Both the position numbers and the translations under genes were made by a program. A DNA stretch of 35,009 bases from Desulfovibrio sp. (GTDB lineage Bacteria; Desulfobacterota; Desulfovibrionia; Desulfovibrionales; Desulfovibrionaceae). Position 1 is the first letter of the stretch, and the number at the start of each line of letters is the position of its first letter. Shown here in pieces: positions 7,414 to 16,565 of this stretch. The stretch is from positions 1 through 35,009 of the forward strand of contig JAITGC010000080.1 of the NCBI GenBank assembly GCA_031280915.1. The letters run 5' to 3'. A model generated the notes under the pieces. The model was not told the DNA's origin and did not search any database. It saw only the letters and a list, made by a program, of their open reading frames with translations.

Positions 7414-9033
7414 TCAATGCTTTGGACGCCGGTTCACATCAGCCTCCGAACCTTGACCAACTCCGCATATCCGATGAAAAAGCGGTTCCAAAATTGTTGG
7501 GGCGAAAATGCGGGAGAGGGGTACAAAGAGCAGGGCAAAGGCCAGCCCTCCCACGGCGAGAGCCGCGCAGGCCGCAGCAATGGGTGGAAAAGGCAAAACC
7601 TCCAGGCAGCCGCCGGACACATAATAGGCCAGAGCCGCACCCGGCAGGGAGCAGGCCAGAGCGCGCAAACCCAGCCGGGCAAGGCCCGTGAAGGCGCTCC
7701 GTCCGTGGCGGCGCAGCCATATGCCCGCAAGCCACATTGTGTACAGACTCACGCTCAGAGCGGAAAGAGCGGCAAGGCCGGCGGCCCCGGCGGGCACAGC
7801 CCCAAAATAATACACGGGAAGGCAGAGCAGGGCGATCACCGTGCCCGTGACAGCGGGGGTAAGGGTGTCTCCGCTGGCATAATAGCCCCGCACCAGAACC
7901 ATATATACAAACCAGAAAGGAGCGGCAGCCAGCATAATCCGCGTCAGCGGCGCCGCCGCCAGCGTCTCCGCCGCACCGAAATGCCCCCCTTGAAATATCG
8001 CGCCAAGCAGAGGCCAAGCGCAAGCCGCCATGCAGAGAGCGCAGGGGATAATCAGGCCCAAACCCGTCAACAGAGCGGAACGCAGAGTTTCGTTGAAACG
8101 CGCTTTATCTCCCTGGGCGAACAGGCTCACCAAAAAGGGATAAGAGGCCGCCGCCGCCGCCTGACCCACAAAAGCCACCGGAACCTGGGCGATCCGGCGC
8201 GCGTAATTGAGCAGACTCACCACTCCCTCGCCGGCGAGACTGCCGAAGATGCGCAAAAACTGCTCATCCAGCATGACGATGGTTTGCCCGATCATGAGCG
8301 GCAGGGCCGTGAGCAAAAAACGGCCCATCAGCCTGTGCCTCCAGACTGGCTGGAAAGAAATCCCCCCCGCCGCCGCCGCCCGCAAGGGCAGCAAAAAAGC
8401 GCCCAGAGCGGCGCCTGCGGTCACACCCGCGCAGTAACCCTCCATGCCCTGCACGGGAATGCCGAGGCTCGCCGCCATAACGGGCACGAGCACACCCGCC
8501 GCGATAATGCAGCCGTTATAGACAAGGGGAGTCAGGGCTGGCACGCTGAACTGCCGCCTGAGATACAACAGAGCCGTAAAACAGGCCCCGGAAAGGAAAA
8601 ATATCTGGGCCGGCAGAACAAGGCGCATAAAAAAGGCCAGCCGTTGGCACTGGGCTGGCGTGAAGCCCGGAGCCGTCAGGCGGGCCAAAGGTTCGGCAAA
8701 AATCATGCCCAGCAGCGTAAGCAGGCCGGCCGCCACAAACATCCAGTGCAACACGCAGGAAAAAAAGCGCCAGGCGTCGGCCTCGTCCTCCTGAAAACAC
8801 CGCGCCAGCAGGGGAATAATGGTGATGGACATGAACCCGCCGGCCAGAAGGTAGTTGATGCAGTCAGGCACCACAAAAGCCGCGAAATACATGTCCGCTT
8901 CGGAACCCGCGCCGAATTGCCAGGAAATGACCTTGTCCCGCACAAGACCCATCAGGCGGGAAAGTATGGCGCTTGCGGCCAGCAGCGCCGCCGCCGCGCC
9001 CATCTGGTACCGTGCGGAGAGCAAATTCGTCAA
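7414..9033 (-). CDS. murJ: Lipid II flippase MurJ (MviN family)
   Basis: This 539-residue inner-membrane protein with about 14 hydrophobic segments is MurJ, which moves lipid II across the membrane for peptidoglycan synthesis. Family signatures are present: the N-terminal ILSRLMGLVRDKVISWQFGA (about 23-42), then ADMYFAAFVVPDCINYLLAGG, and the later LLNYARRIAQVPVAFVGQAA (central loop). Length is normal (500-540). The start is a TTG (9033-9031) embedded in the overlap TTGA with the stop of the upstream histidine kinase gene, preceded on the minus strand by GGAGACAGGGA. This suggests translational coupling with the kinase. Confidence 0.92.
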   Translation of the reverse strand: MTNLLSARYQMGAAAALLAASAILSRLMGLVRDKVISWQFGAGSEADMYFAAFVVPDCINYLLAGGFMSITIIPLLARCFQEDEADAWRFFSCVLHWMFVAAGLLTLLGMIFAEPLARLTAPGFTPAQCQRLAFFMRLVLPAQIFFLSGACFTALLYLRRQFSVPALTPLVYNGCIIAAGVLVPVMAASLGIPVQGMEGYCAGVTAGAALGAFLLPLRAAAAGGISFQPVWRHRLMGRFLLTALPLMIGQTIVMLDEQFLRIFGSLAGEGVVSLLNYARRIAQVPVAFVGQAAAAASYPFLVSLFAQGDKARFNETLRSALLTGLGLIIPCALCMAACAWPLLGAIFQGGHFGAAETLAAAPLTRIMLAAAPFWFVYMVLVRGYYASGDTLTPAVTGTVIALLCLPVYYFGAVPAGAAGLAALSALSVSLYTMWLAGIWLRRHGRSAFTGLARLGLRALACSLPGAALAYYVSGGCLEVLPFPPIAAACAALAVGGLAFALLFVPLSRIFAPTILEPLFHRICGVGQGSEADVNRRPKH

Positions 9034-10916
9034 TCCCTGTCTCCGGAGACGGCCCGGCCGTCGCCTTTGACCTCCGGCAAATGCTTGCGCAGAATAGCCA
9101 GCAATGCCGACAAATCCACAGGCTTGGCCAAATGATCGTTCATGCCGGCTTCAAGGCATTTTTCCACATCCTCCGAAGAAACGTTGGCGGTCAGGGCAAT
9201 AACCGGTATGGTCCCGGCCCCGGGCGCCTCAAGGGCGCGAATACGCCGCGTGGCTTCAATGCCGTCCATTTCCGGCATTTGCATATCCATAAAAATAATA
9301 TGATAGGCGTCCGGGGCGGCACTGAACATATGCAGGGCCTGCAGGCCGTCTTCAGCGCAGTCGATGCTCAGCCCGGTGGATTCGAGCAGAGACAGCACTA
9401 TTTCGCGATTGATCTCCACATCATCGGCCAACAACAGACGGCAACCGACAAAACCGGCTTCCTCCCCGTCCTCCCGCATCTCCGGCCTTTCCAGGGCCGG
9501 ACTTTCGTCAGCCCCGCCCAAAGGAGGCAACATTTCCTCCGCGCGCCTGAGAGGTACGACAAAGGCGAATTTGGCCCCTTGACCGGCTTGGGATTCCACC
9601 CGTATCTCGCCGCCCATCAGTTCGACAAGGCCCTTTGACAAGGCCAAACCCAATCCTGTGCCGCCGAATTTGCGCGAAAGGCTGTTGTCGGCCTGCTGAA
9701 AAGAGCTGAACAGACCCGCCCGCTGCTCCTCGCTGATGCCGATGCCGGTATCCTCCACCACAATCCGCACGGAGCAGAGGCCGTCTTCCTCTTTCTCCAG
9801 CCGGGCCTCAAGGCCGATGCATCCGCCCCTCGGCGTGAATTTGACCGCGTTGGAAAGCAGGTTACCGACCACTTGAGCCAGACGCTTGTCGTCGCCAATG
9901 AGCATGGGAGGAATATTTCCGTCGATGTGGAGGGAAAAGCGCTGCTCTTTCTCCTCCATGCCGAAACGATAGAGTTCCGCCGCGCCGCCAAGGGCGCTTT
10001 CAAGGCTGAAACGCTCCGGCGCAAGTTTGAGCCGGACGGCCCCAAGGGTGGCCATGTCCAGAATATCATTGATGATGCACAGCAGATGCCTGGAGGCGAT
10101 TTCAATCCTGCCCAGGCAGTAGGCCTTTTTTTCGTCGTCGGCAGCTTCGCGGGCTATGGTCGTCATGCCCATGATGGCGTTCAGAGGGGTTCGCATTTCA
10201 TGGCTCATGTTGGAGAGAAATTCACTCTTGGCCCTGTTGGCGCTCTCGCTTTGTCGGGCTTTTTTTCGATATATCAGAAGGGCGAGGCCACCGCCGGCAA
10301 GAGAGGCGGTCAGGGCGACAATCTGGGCGACCTGAAGCAAGGCCGCGTTTCCGCGCAAGGTCAGGAGGATGTCGTCGGGGATGTCCACCCCCGCGACGCA
10401 GGACACCTTGCCGTCCTTGTCAAACATGGGCGTGTAGGCTGAAAGATGATTGTCCCAACCGTCTTCATAAGTGCCCAGACTGCGCGCGACGATTTTACCG
10501 GAAAGGGCCGCCCTTGCGTCATCATCCAGTTTGAAATAGTCGTTCGGCGTTACCTGTGTTGAGGGATCCCTGTCATTATCGACTATGTACTGACCTTGCC
10601 CGTCGCCGTTGTCACGCCAGTAATAGAGGTATTTCAGATCATGCTTGTCGGCCAGTTCCATCAAGCGGACCCGCAGAACCTCGTATTCCGGAACGGCCGT
10701 GTCCGCCTCAACCATGTATCTGTTCAATTCCTCCAGCGTCACCGCCTGACTCCCGGACAGAGAGGCCGATATGAGACGCTTTTGCGTGGCCTCAAGCAGC
10801 ATGGTCACTGCGCTCTCCTGCATCATGTTGACCACAACGGAAAGCAACAGCACAAATACGGCTGAAACAAAAAACAGAAGAAGCACAATGTTGCCGCTAC
10901 GAAATTGTTTCATCAT
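9030..10916 (-). CDS. Membrane hybrid histidine kinase/response regulator
   Basis: From the doubled ATG at 10916 the protein is 628 residues. TM1 is about 10-30, a periplasmic sensor region with Cache-like character spans about 31-195, and TM2 about 196-216. A HisKA domain has the phosphoacceptor H239 in [10 protein letters not shown]. The HATPase_c domain shows the N box (LLSNAVKF, about 353-360), DTGIGI (389-394) and [13 protein letters not shown] (418-430). A C-terminal receiver (about 492-612) has Asp499, the phosphoacceptor D544 (FMDMQMP) and K598. The frame stays open 43 codons further upstream, but that extension precedes a natural hydrophobic start and looks non-coding; the ribosome binding site at either start is weak. 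Hybrid kinases of this layout usually pass phosphate to an Hpt protein; none is visible here. The signal is unknown. Confidence 0.88.
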   Translation of the reverse strand: MMKQFRSGNIVLLLFFVSAVFVLLLSVVVNMMQESAVTMLLEATQKRLISASLSGSQAVTLEELNRYMVEADTAVPEYEVLRVRLMELADKHDLKYLYYWRDNGDGQGQYIVDNDRDPSTQVTPNDYFKLDDDARAALSGKIVARSLGTYEDGWDNHLSAYTPMFDKDGKVSCVAGVDIPDDILLTLRGNAALLQVAQIVALTASLAGGGLALLIYRKKARQSESANRAKSEFLSNMSHEMRTPLNAIMGMTTIAREAADDEKKAYCLGRIEIASRHLLCIINDILDMATLGAVRLKLAPERFSLESALGGAAELYRFGMEEKEQRFSLHIDGNIPPMLIGDDKRLAQVVGNLLSNAVKFTPRGGCIGLEARLEKEEDGLCSVRIVVEDTGIGISEEQRAGLFSSFQQADNSLSRKFGGTGLGLALSKGLVELMGGEIRVESQAGQGAKFAFVVPLRRAEEMLPPLGGADESPALERPEMREDGEEAGFVGCRLLLADDVEINREIVLSLLESTGLSIDCAEDGLQALHMFSAAPDAYHIIFMDMQMPEMDGIEATRRIRALEAPGAGTIPVIALTANVSSEDVEKCLEAGMNDHLAKPVDLSALLAILRKHLPEVKGDGRAVSGDRD

Positions 10917-11081
10917 CGCCACCGACGCACAGTCTTTGCATACCTCGCGTTTTTCTGTGTATAGGCCATATTCTGTCCTGCCACAAGGAGAAACAGAGAA
11001 CAAAACAGCGCGCCTCGCCGACGCCGTGAAACGCCGAAGGGGCACGCCCTGACAAAACCGCCAAAGGAGGAGTTATCGTCA

Positions 11082-11114
11082 ATCCAAGGCCCGGCCAGAC
11101 GCCGGGCCTTGGAT
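11082..11114 (-). terminator. Strong hairpin downstream of the BI-1-like gene
   Basis: A perfect 14-bp GC-rich stem (ATCCAAGGCCCGGC, 11082-11095, with its complement at 11101-11114) encloses a 5-base loop. It sits 34 bp beyond the stop of the minus-strand gene at 11148 and upstream of the minus-strand kinase gene. The T-run is poor, so it may act with Rho or as a 3'-end stabiliser. Confidence 0.6.
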
Positions 11115-11147
11115 GCGCACAATTTTGCTATTCCTGCCGAAAACGGG

Positions 11148-11852
11148 TTAATCGCGGCTGGCGCCGAACAGGCGCAACATCATGAGGAAAAGATTGATGA
11201 AGTCAAGATAAAGGGTCAAGGCTCCCAGGATAGCGCCGCGCCGCATGGCCGCGCTGTCTCCCAAAGGCGCCCCCGCGCCGAAATTGCGCAGCTTCTGCGT
11301 GTCGTAGGCGGTGAGGCCGGTAAAAATCAGTACGCCGACGCAACTGATGATGAAGTCCATCATGGCGCTCTGAAGAAAAATATTGACCAGCATGGCGATG
11401 AGCATCCCGAAAAGGCCCATCATGAGAAAGGAACCGAAAGACGTGAGATCGCGCTTGGTGACCGCGCCGTAAACCGACATGGACAGAAATGTTCCCGCAG
11501 TGACCAGAAAGGCGTTGCTGATGGCGGCCACAGGGTATCTTATAAAAATAGACGAAAGGGTGATCCCCGTAAGCACGGAATACAAAAGAAAAAGACCGGT
11601 GGCCGTGGAGGCCGACATTTTGTGCACCGCCGCGGACAGGGCGATGACCAAACCGAGTTGCGCAATGACAAGGGCTATCAAAATAATGCTGTTGCCCAAA
11701 ATGGCCTGCTGCAGTTCGGCGGAACCGGCAACGGCATAAGCCACCGCCGCCGTGGCGGCAAGCCCCGCCGTCATCCACAGGTAAACCTGGCGCATGTAAA
11801 CGGAAACGGCGCTCACGCCGCTTTGGGCAATGGTACGAGTACCTGGAGTCAT
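11148..11852 (-). CDS. Bax inhibitor-1 (BI-1/YccA/YbhL) family membrane protein
   Basis: The 234-residue protein has seven hydrophobic segments and matches the bacterial BI-1/YccA family. After a short N-terminus come VYMRQVYLWMTAGLAATAAV, a LFLLYSVLTGITLSSIF helix, a central segment ending MGLFGMLIAMLVN, GVLIFTGLTAYDTQKLR (the family's TAYDTQ signature) and the terminal LYLDFINLFLMMLRLFG. Members act as membrane pH- or calcium-linked channels or as modulators of FtsH; the role here is not known. A good ribosome binding site (GGAGGAGAT) touches the ATG, and a clear promoter lies upstream at 11891-11920. It appears monocistronic. Confidence 0.9.
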   Translation of the reverse strand: MTPGTRTIAQSGVSAVSVYMRQVYLWMTAGLAATAAVAYAVAGSAELQQAILGNSIILIALVIAQLGLVIALSAAVHKMSASTATGLFLLYSVLTGITLSSIFIRYPVAAISNAFLVTAGTFLSMSVYGAVTKRDLTSFGSFLMMGLFGMLIAMLVNIFLQSAMMDFIISCVGVLIFTGLTAYDTQKLRNFGAGAPLGDSAAMRRGAILGALTLYLDFINLFLMMLRLFGASRD

Positions 11853-11890
11853 ATCTCCTCCCGTGAAAAATATTTGTGGTTATTTCCGTT

Positions 11891-11920
11891 ATTATATAAA
11901 ACCTTTTCCACATCTGGCAA
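11891..11920 (-). promoter_or_regulatory. Sigma-70 promoter for the BI-1-like gene
   Basis: On the minus strand TTGCCA (11920-11915, 5/6) and a perfect TATAAT (11896-11891) are separated by 18 bp, with transcription expected to begin about 30 bp upstream of the ATG at 11852. The same 262-bp gap must also serve the divergent carboxylase operon; there TTGCAA (11957-11962) with TAGAAA (11980-11985) at 17 bp is a weak plus-strand candidate. Confidence 0.6.
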
Positions 11921-12114
11921 GTATCTTTTTTACTCCGAACCGGCCTTGCGGGAGGTTTGCAAAATATCGTCCGGCATGATAGAAAATCCTCCGGCAAACC
12001 GGCAAACGGAAAGCGCGCCGAATACGCCCATGCGAATAACACCGGTGGCCCGCCAGGCGACCACCAGGAAAAAGCGGACGCTCCGGCGCGGAAAAGCATG
12101 AACAGGAAAAATCT

Positions 12115-13554
12115 TTGAGCAGCGCAAAAACGGGCAACATTCTGCACAATCACAAAATTCTTGTGGCAAACCGCGGTGAAATCGCCATGCGCATCATGCG
12201 CGCCTGCGGAAAACTCGGCATTCCCTTTGCCGCCATACACACAGCCGAAGACGCGGCTTCCGGCCACGTGCTTCTGGCCCGCGCCAAAGGCGGCGAAAAA
12301 AGCCTCTTTCGCGTTTCCTCCTATCATGACGCCAATGAGCTGATGTCCGTGGCGGACGAAGCGGCCTGCACGGCCGTGCACCCTGGTTACGGTTTTTTTG
12401 CGGAAGATTTCCGCTTTGCCCGTCGCGTCACAAAACGGGATCGGAAAATGATTTTTATCGGCCCGTCCTGGAAAATCATCCGGGAACTGGGCGACAAAAT
12501 CAACACCAAGCGGCTGGCCCGCAGCCTCGGCGTCCCCACAGTGCCCGGCTCGGACAGGCCCATTTATGACGAAATGGAAGCCGAGCGCATTGCCAAAACC
12601 ATTTTTGAATTTCAGGAACAGCAGGGCATCACCCACCCGCTGGTGCTGGTCAAGGCATCTGCCGGCGGCGGCGGCATGGGCATTGAGGAGGTGTATGATC
12701 CCGACCAGTTCCGCTCGGTCTATCGCCGTGTACGCAACTATGCCCTTCGGCAGTTCAAGGACGAAGGCGTGCTCATTGAGCAGAGAATCATGGACTTCAA
12801 CCACCTTGAGGTTCAGATTGTTTCGGACAGGACAGGAAGCAATCCCGTGCACTTCGGCACCCGTAACTGCTCCATCCAGTCAACGGGCCTGCAAAAGCGT
12901 ATTGAGGTGGCTCCGGGCTTCACGCCGCAAGCCCTGCGATATTCCTTTGACGCCCAAAAAGTGCTTGACGACATTGTGGCCTATTCCCTGAAAATGGCGC
13001 GCAGCGTTGGTTATGACAATGTGGGTACCTGGGAATGGATTGTCACCCGCAAGGGGGAGCCTTTTCTTATGGAGGTCAACACGCGCATCCAGGTGGAAAA
13101 CGGCGTTTCCGCGCGTATCGCCAAAATACGCGGCCAGGGAGGGGTTGACCTTATTGCCGAACAGATACGCACCGGCCTTGGAGAGCCGCTTGGCTACAGG
13201 CAGGATGACATCGATTTTGAAGGAGTGGGCATTGAATATCGTCTGATAGCCGAAGACCCCGACAGCAATTTCACGCCCTGGGTCGGGCGAATTGAACGTT
13301 TTGACTGGAAAGACGCGCCCTGGCTGACCATGCTGACCCACGTCCCGGATAAACTGCCCTATGAAATTCCCACCGAATTTGACCCCAATCTGGCGCTGGC
13401 CATTATTCACGGCAAGGATATTCAGGAAGCCAAGGCGCGCGGAGCGGCCTTTCTTGATTCCCTGAGTCTGACCGGCCAAAACGACAGTGGAGCAAGCCTG
13501 AAATCCAACGCGGCTTTTTTGAAGGACAACACGGAGCGCATTCTGCTCTTTTAG
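12115..13554 (+). CDS. Biotin carboxylase subunit (divergent AccC-like)
   Basis: The 479-residue protein has the ATP-grasp biotin carboxylase fold: KILVANRGEIAMRIMRAC (14-31), HPGYGFFAED, the glycine-rich ATP loop KASAGGGGMGIEEV, HLEVQIVSD, and EVNTRIQVE with the bicarbonate-binding Arg and catalytic Glu. It carboxylates biotin on a carrier protein using ATP and bicarbonate. Several family-invariant stretches differ. The usual CSxQRRHQK reads CSIQSTGLQK (Lys kept, one residue added). EHPVTE after IQV is ENGVSA. GHAxECR is GVGIEYR. The start is TTG at 12115 with AGGAAAA upstream. The stop TAG is also the first three bases of a palindromic repeat. It is the first gene of the operon with the carboxyltransferase and carrier genes. 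Confidence 0.82.
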   Translation: MSSAKTGNILHNHKILVANRGEIAMRIMRACGKLGIPFAAIHTAEDAASGHVLLARAKGGEKSLFRVSSYHDANELMSVADEAACTAVHPGYGFFAEDFRFARRVTKRDRKMIFIGPSWKIIRELGDKINTKRLARSLGVPTVPGSDRPIYDEMEAERIAKTIFEFQEQQGITHPLVLVKASAGGGGMGIEEVYDPDQFRSVYRRVRNYALRQFKDEGVLIEQRIMDFNHLEVQIVSDRTGSNPVHFGTRNCSIQSTGLQKRIEVAPGFTPQALRYSFDAQKVLDDIVAYSLKMARSVGYDNVGTWEWIVTRKGEPFLMEVNTRIQVENGVSARIAKIRGQGGVDLIAEQIRTGLGEPLGYRQDDIDFEGVGIEYRLIAEDPDSNFTPWVGRIERFDWKDAPWLTMLTHVPDKLPYEIPTEFDPNLALAIIHGKDIQEAKARGAAFLDSLSLTGQNDSGASLKSNAAFLKDNTERILLF

Positions 13555-13579
13555 AGCAACTTCAAAGTGCAATTGCCCC
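13552..13579 (+). repeat. TAGAGCAA palindromic element; supplies the stop of the biotin carboxylase gene
   Basis: TAGAGCAA is followed by TTCAAAG and ends TTGCCCC. Its 23 bases from 13553 match the copy at 28299 at 18 positions without gaps. The TAG (13552-13554) is the stop codon of the preceding gene. Confidence 0.6.
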
Positions 13580-13637
13580 AGAACGCAGAACGCGGCTGGG
13601 CCGCACGCCAAAAATTTTTGGATGACGAAGACAAATC

Positions 13638-15887
13638 ATGCACAACAATATTGAAAAACGCCTGCAAAATCTGCGGGAGAGACTTGCCTATATAACCGAT
13701 ATTTTCACCGGCAAGCACAAGGACAGCGTAACCCTGCTTGAAGAGAGGCTCGCCTCCTTTGCCGGGCGCGCTCTTTCCGGCGCCTGCGAAAGCGCCTATG
13801 CGGAACTCTCCGGCGTGGAAGACATCTTCGCCTACGTGGAACGCCGTCTCGAAAAAACGCTGACGCCCATGGATCGGGTACGTGTCGTGCGCCATCCGCA
13901 ACGCGTCTGTCTGCGCGATATCCTGGAAAACGTCTATGACAATTTCACAGAAGTCGGCGGTCAGGACGAACACAGTCTTGACCCGAGCATGCTCATCGCC
14001 AGGGCGGTCATCACCCGCCGTCGCGGCAAAAAAACGTACATGCAGTCCGTCATGGTTATCGGACAGGAGAAAGGGCATGGAGCGGAATACCGTAACGGCG
14101 GTTCCGTCAAGCCCTGGGGCAACGCCAAGGCGCTCCAGTATATGGGCGTGGCCGAAACGGAAGGCATCCCCATCCATGCGTATATATTCACCCCAGGTTC
14201 CTATCCCATTGAGGACTATCCCGGCGCGGCCCAACAAATAGCCAGAAACATTTATAATATGGCCGGATTGCGCGTACCTGTGGTGGCCGTGATTTCCGAA
14301 GGGGGTTCGGGAGGCGCCGAAGCCATAGGCCTTGCAGACAGACGTCTGATGCTCTCCCACGGCTACTACTCCGTGATTTCACCTGAAGGAGCCGCGGCCA
14401 TTGAAGGCAGGCTCAAAAACGGCCAACGCGCCTCGCCGGAACTTATCGAACACTGCGCGGCCAACCTGAAAATTCAGGCTGAAGACAATCTGAAGTTCGG
14501 CTACATTGACCGGATCATCCAGGAACCCCCCCTCGGCGCGCGGCCCTGGCATTTCGATTTTTTTCGCTCCCTGCGCCAGGAGCTTATCCGCGCGACGGAC
14601 GAAGTGGTCATCTCCACCAGAAAAACCCCCGTATTGCGTGGCCTGGCCCTGGCCCGTCACCGCAATCCGGAAAATGACATTGACCATCTCTACATCCGCT
14701 GGGGGCTTTCCGGCGGGGCAAAAACGCGCCTTGTCCAACGCCGCCAGCGAAAACTCCTCCGCCTTTCGCGCCAGGCCGCCCGCGACAGACGGCCTTTTTT
14801 GACAAAAACAGCAACGGCTTTCTGGGACTGGATTTCCAAACCGTGGGTCGTTTTCAAATACGACTTCTACCGCAAACACCAGCGCTGGATCACAACGCTC
14901 ATGGAGGAAATCAACAATGAAATCGACATGTTCAAATACCGGCTCCTCTCCCCCTGGCGCAAATTCAGCCGCCGTCTTCCAAACCGCACGGAAAACAAAG
15001 CCAAAGAACTGACGGCACTCTCCTCATGGAAGGAGGACAGCCGCAGCCGCAGATGGGATTATCTTTCGCCCCGCTACAAGGCCGACCGCACTCTGACCTG
15101 CCCCAACAGCGAATCCTACGGCTGCCTTGATCTCTGGGGGCCGGATCTGTTTGCCGAATTCGCGGGAGTGTGCAGCCATTGCGGCTATCACTTCCCCATG
15201 GAGCCGGAATGGTACGTCAGGAATGTTTTTGACACAGGTTCGACATTTGAGTTCAACAGCGAAATTGAAGCTGGCAATCCGCTGGATTTTCCCGACTTTT
15301 CCGAACGAATATCCCAGGCCAAGAAAAAAACAGGCGCCAAAAGTGGTTGCATGACCTTTGAAGCGCGCATCGACAACATAAAAATGGTCGTGGTCATGTT
15401 TATGGGCACATTCCGGGGCGGTTCCGTGGGCGCGGCGGAGGGCTACAAATTTGTGGAAGCCGCAGCAAGGGCCGCGAAAAAACGCTATCCCTTTCTGGCC
15501 TATGTTCACGGCACAGCAGGCATACGCATACAGGAAGGCACTCACGGGCTCATCCAGATGCCCCGCTGCACGGTGGCGGTGCGCCGCTATATAGAGGCCG
15601 GCGGCCTCTATATGGTTCTGTACGACACCAATTCCTTCGCCGGCCCTGTGGCGAGTTTTCTCGGCTGCTCGCCGTACCAGTTCGCCGTGCGCTCTTCCAA
15701 CATCGGATTCGCCGGCCCCGGCGTCATCAAGGAGACAACCGGCATGGACATTCCGCCCAAATACCATCGCTCCTACCGCGCCCTTTCGCGCGGACATATC
15801 CAGGGTATATGGGACAGGCGGCAGATACGGGCAAATCTCAAACAGGCGTTGCTGACCATCGGCGGACGCAACCTGTATTACAGGTGA
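13638..15887 (+). CDS. Fused acyl-CoA carboxylase carboxyltransferase (alpha-beta order)
   Basis: This 749-residue protein joins an AccA-like half (about 80-300) to an AccD-like half (about 485-745). The alpha half has RHPQR (85-89), VIGQEKGHGAE (140-150), TPGSYPIEDYPGAAQQIARN and the oxyanion-type EGGSGGAEAIG (221-231) with YSVISPEG. The beta half has a putative zinc ribbon C488-x7-C496-x15-C512-x2-C515, instead of the usual CxxC pair at each end. It also has GTAGIRIQEG (625-634) where AccD has SGGARMQEG, SFAGPVASF (666 on) where AccD has TTGGVSASF, and IGFAGPGVIKET. About 180 residues of basic linker lie between the halves. The partners transfer carboxybiotin to an acyl-CoA, presumably acetyl-CoA for fatty-acid synthesis. 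The substrate is not proven by the sequence. Confidence 0.85.
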   Translation: MHNNIEKRLQNLRERLAYITDIFTGKHKDSVTLLEERLASFAGRALSGACESAYAELSGVEDIFAYVERRLEKTLTPMDRVRVVRHPQRVCLRDILENVYDNFTEVGGQDEHSLDPSMLIARAVITRRRGKKTYMQSVMVIGQEKGHGAEYRNGGSVKPWGNAKALQYMGVAETEGIPIHAYIFTPGSYPIEDYPGAAQQIARNIYNMAGLRVPVVAVISEGGSGGAEAIGLADRRLMLSHGYYSVISPEGAAAIEGRLKNGQRASPELIEHCAANLKIQAEDNLKFGYIDRIIQEPPLGARPWHFDFFRSLRQELIRATDEVVISTRKTPVLRGLALARHRNPENDIDHLYIRWGLSGGAKTRLVQRRQRKLLRLSRQAARDRRPFLTKTATAFWDWISKPWVVFKYDFYRKHQRWITTLMEEINNEIDMFKYRLLSPWRKFSRRLPNRTENKAKELTALSSWKEDSRSRRWDYLSPRYKADRTLTCPNSESYGCLDLWGPDLFAEFAGVCSHCGYHFPMEPEWYVRNVFDTGSTFEFNSEIEAGNPLDFPDFSERISQAKKKTGAKSGCMTFEARIDNIKMVVVMFMGTFRGGSVGAAEGYKFVEAAARAAKKRYPFLAYVHGTAGIRIQEGTHGLIQMPRCTVAVRRYIEAGGLYMVLYDTNSFAGPVASFLGCSPYQFAVRSSNIGFAGPGVIKETTGMDIPPKYHRSYRALSRGHIQGIWDRRQIRANLKQALLTIGGRNLYYR

Positions 15888-15894
15888 CCGGCAC

Positions 15895-16542
15895 ATGATT
15901 GACATTTCTGAACTGCTTGACGCGATCAAGTCTTCTCCCTACAGGGAAATCGTCGTCGCCGCGCCGCATACCGGCAGGATGTCCTTTGCCGCCCTTGAAA
16001 CGGGCATGTGTGTGCACGGCCCGCAGGGCCAGTGGAAGGAAATGCCGGGGACGACACTCGGCACATTGGAACGTGAAGGCAATCCGAAACCGATCTGCGC
16101 ACCGGAAAACGGAGAAATATGCCGTATCCACAAAGAACTGGACGGCGGCTTCGTGGAGGCCGGCGCTCCCCTTGTGGTGCTGCGCCACATGCTCACGCGG
16201 GACGAGGTGCAGCGGATCATACTGCAAAAAACCCTGTACCTTTTCCGCGCCCCGGAACGCGCGAAATACTACTTCACACCCGAGACGGACAAAAAAATCC
16301 GGGCTACGGACGCGCATTCCGTAACGATACGTGACGGCATGGAGCTTTTCATCATGTCGCGCATGAAACGCGAAGTCCCCCTGCACTATGCAGGGCCGGA
16401 CGGCGTTATTTACGAAATATATTTCAAGTACAACGAAAATCTGGATGCCGGCGCCCCTCTTATCGGCGTCTGCCCGCGGGATCATTTGCATGTCATTCAG
16501 GATATGATCGCGCGTGTGCAGACGGAATGGACCGAAACATAA
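15895..16542 (+). CDS. Biotin carboxyl carrier-like protein with two biotinyl-type domains
   Basis: The 215-residue protein lies 7 bp after the carboxyltransferase gene. I read two biotinyl/lipoyl-type barrels. Domain 1 (about 18-97) has APHTGRM and CAPENGEICRIHKELDGGFV followed by EAGAPLVVL, but its hairpin, TLEREGNPKPI, has no lysine at the usual position. Domain 2 (about 128-192) has IMSRMKREV with K158 followed by AGPDGVIYEIYFKYNENLDA and GAPLIGV. This aligns with the AMKM hairpin and the second half of a biotinyl domain, so K158 is the likely biotin attachment site although the flanking residues are RMKR rather than AMKM. The call is inferred from fold pattern and operon position. Confidence 0.68.
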   Translation: MIDISELLDAIKSSPYREIVVAAPHTGRMSFAALETGMCVHGPQGQWKEMPGTTLGTLEREGNPKPICAPENGEICRIHKELDGGFVEAGAPLVVLRHMLTRDEVQRIILQKTLYLFRAPERAKYYFTPETDKKIRATDAHSVTIRDGMELFIMSRMKREVPLHYAGPDGVIYEIYFKYNENLDAGAPLIGVCPRDHLHVIQDMIARVQTEWTET

Positions 16543-16565
16543 AGCCGCGCCGCCAGGGCCAATGT

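Noticed and set aside
7417..9135. Long plus-strand open frame (572 codons) opposite murJ
   Set aside because: Antisense shadow of murJ in GC-rich DNA: Gln/Arg/His-rich low-complexity protein, no family motif, while the minus strand encodes a full flippase.
11063..11075. Excellent Shine-Dalgarno-like AAAGGAGGAG on the plus strand
   Set aside because: No start codon at a usable distance; the hairpin at 11082 follows directly, so no gene is supported.
11977..12101. 41-codon plus-strand frame just before the biotin carboxylase gene
   Set aside because: Starts at ATG but lacks a ribosome binding site and ends in a basic low-complexity tail; not convincing as a gene.
11203..12852. Long minus-strand open frame (549 codons) across the BI-1-like gene and the biotin carboxylase start
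   Set aside because: It is a shadow of two well-supported genes and crosses their divergent promoter region.
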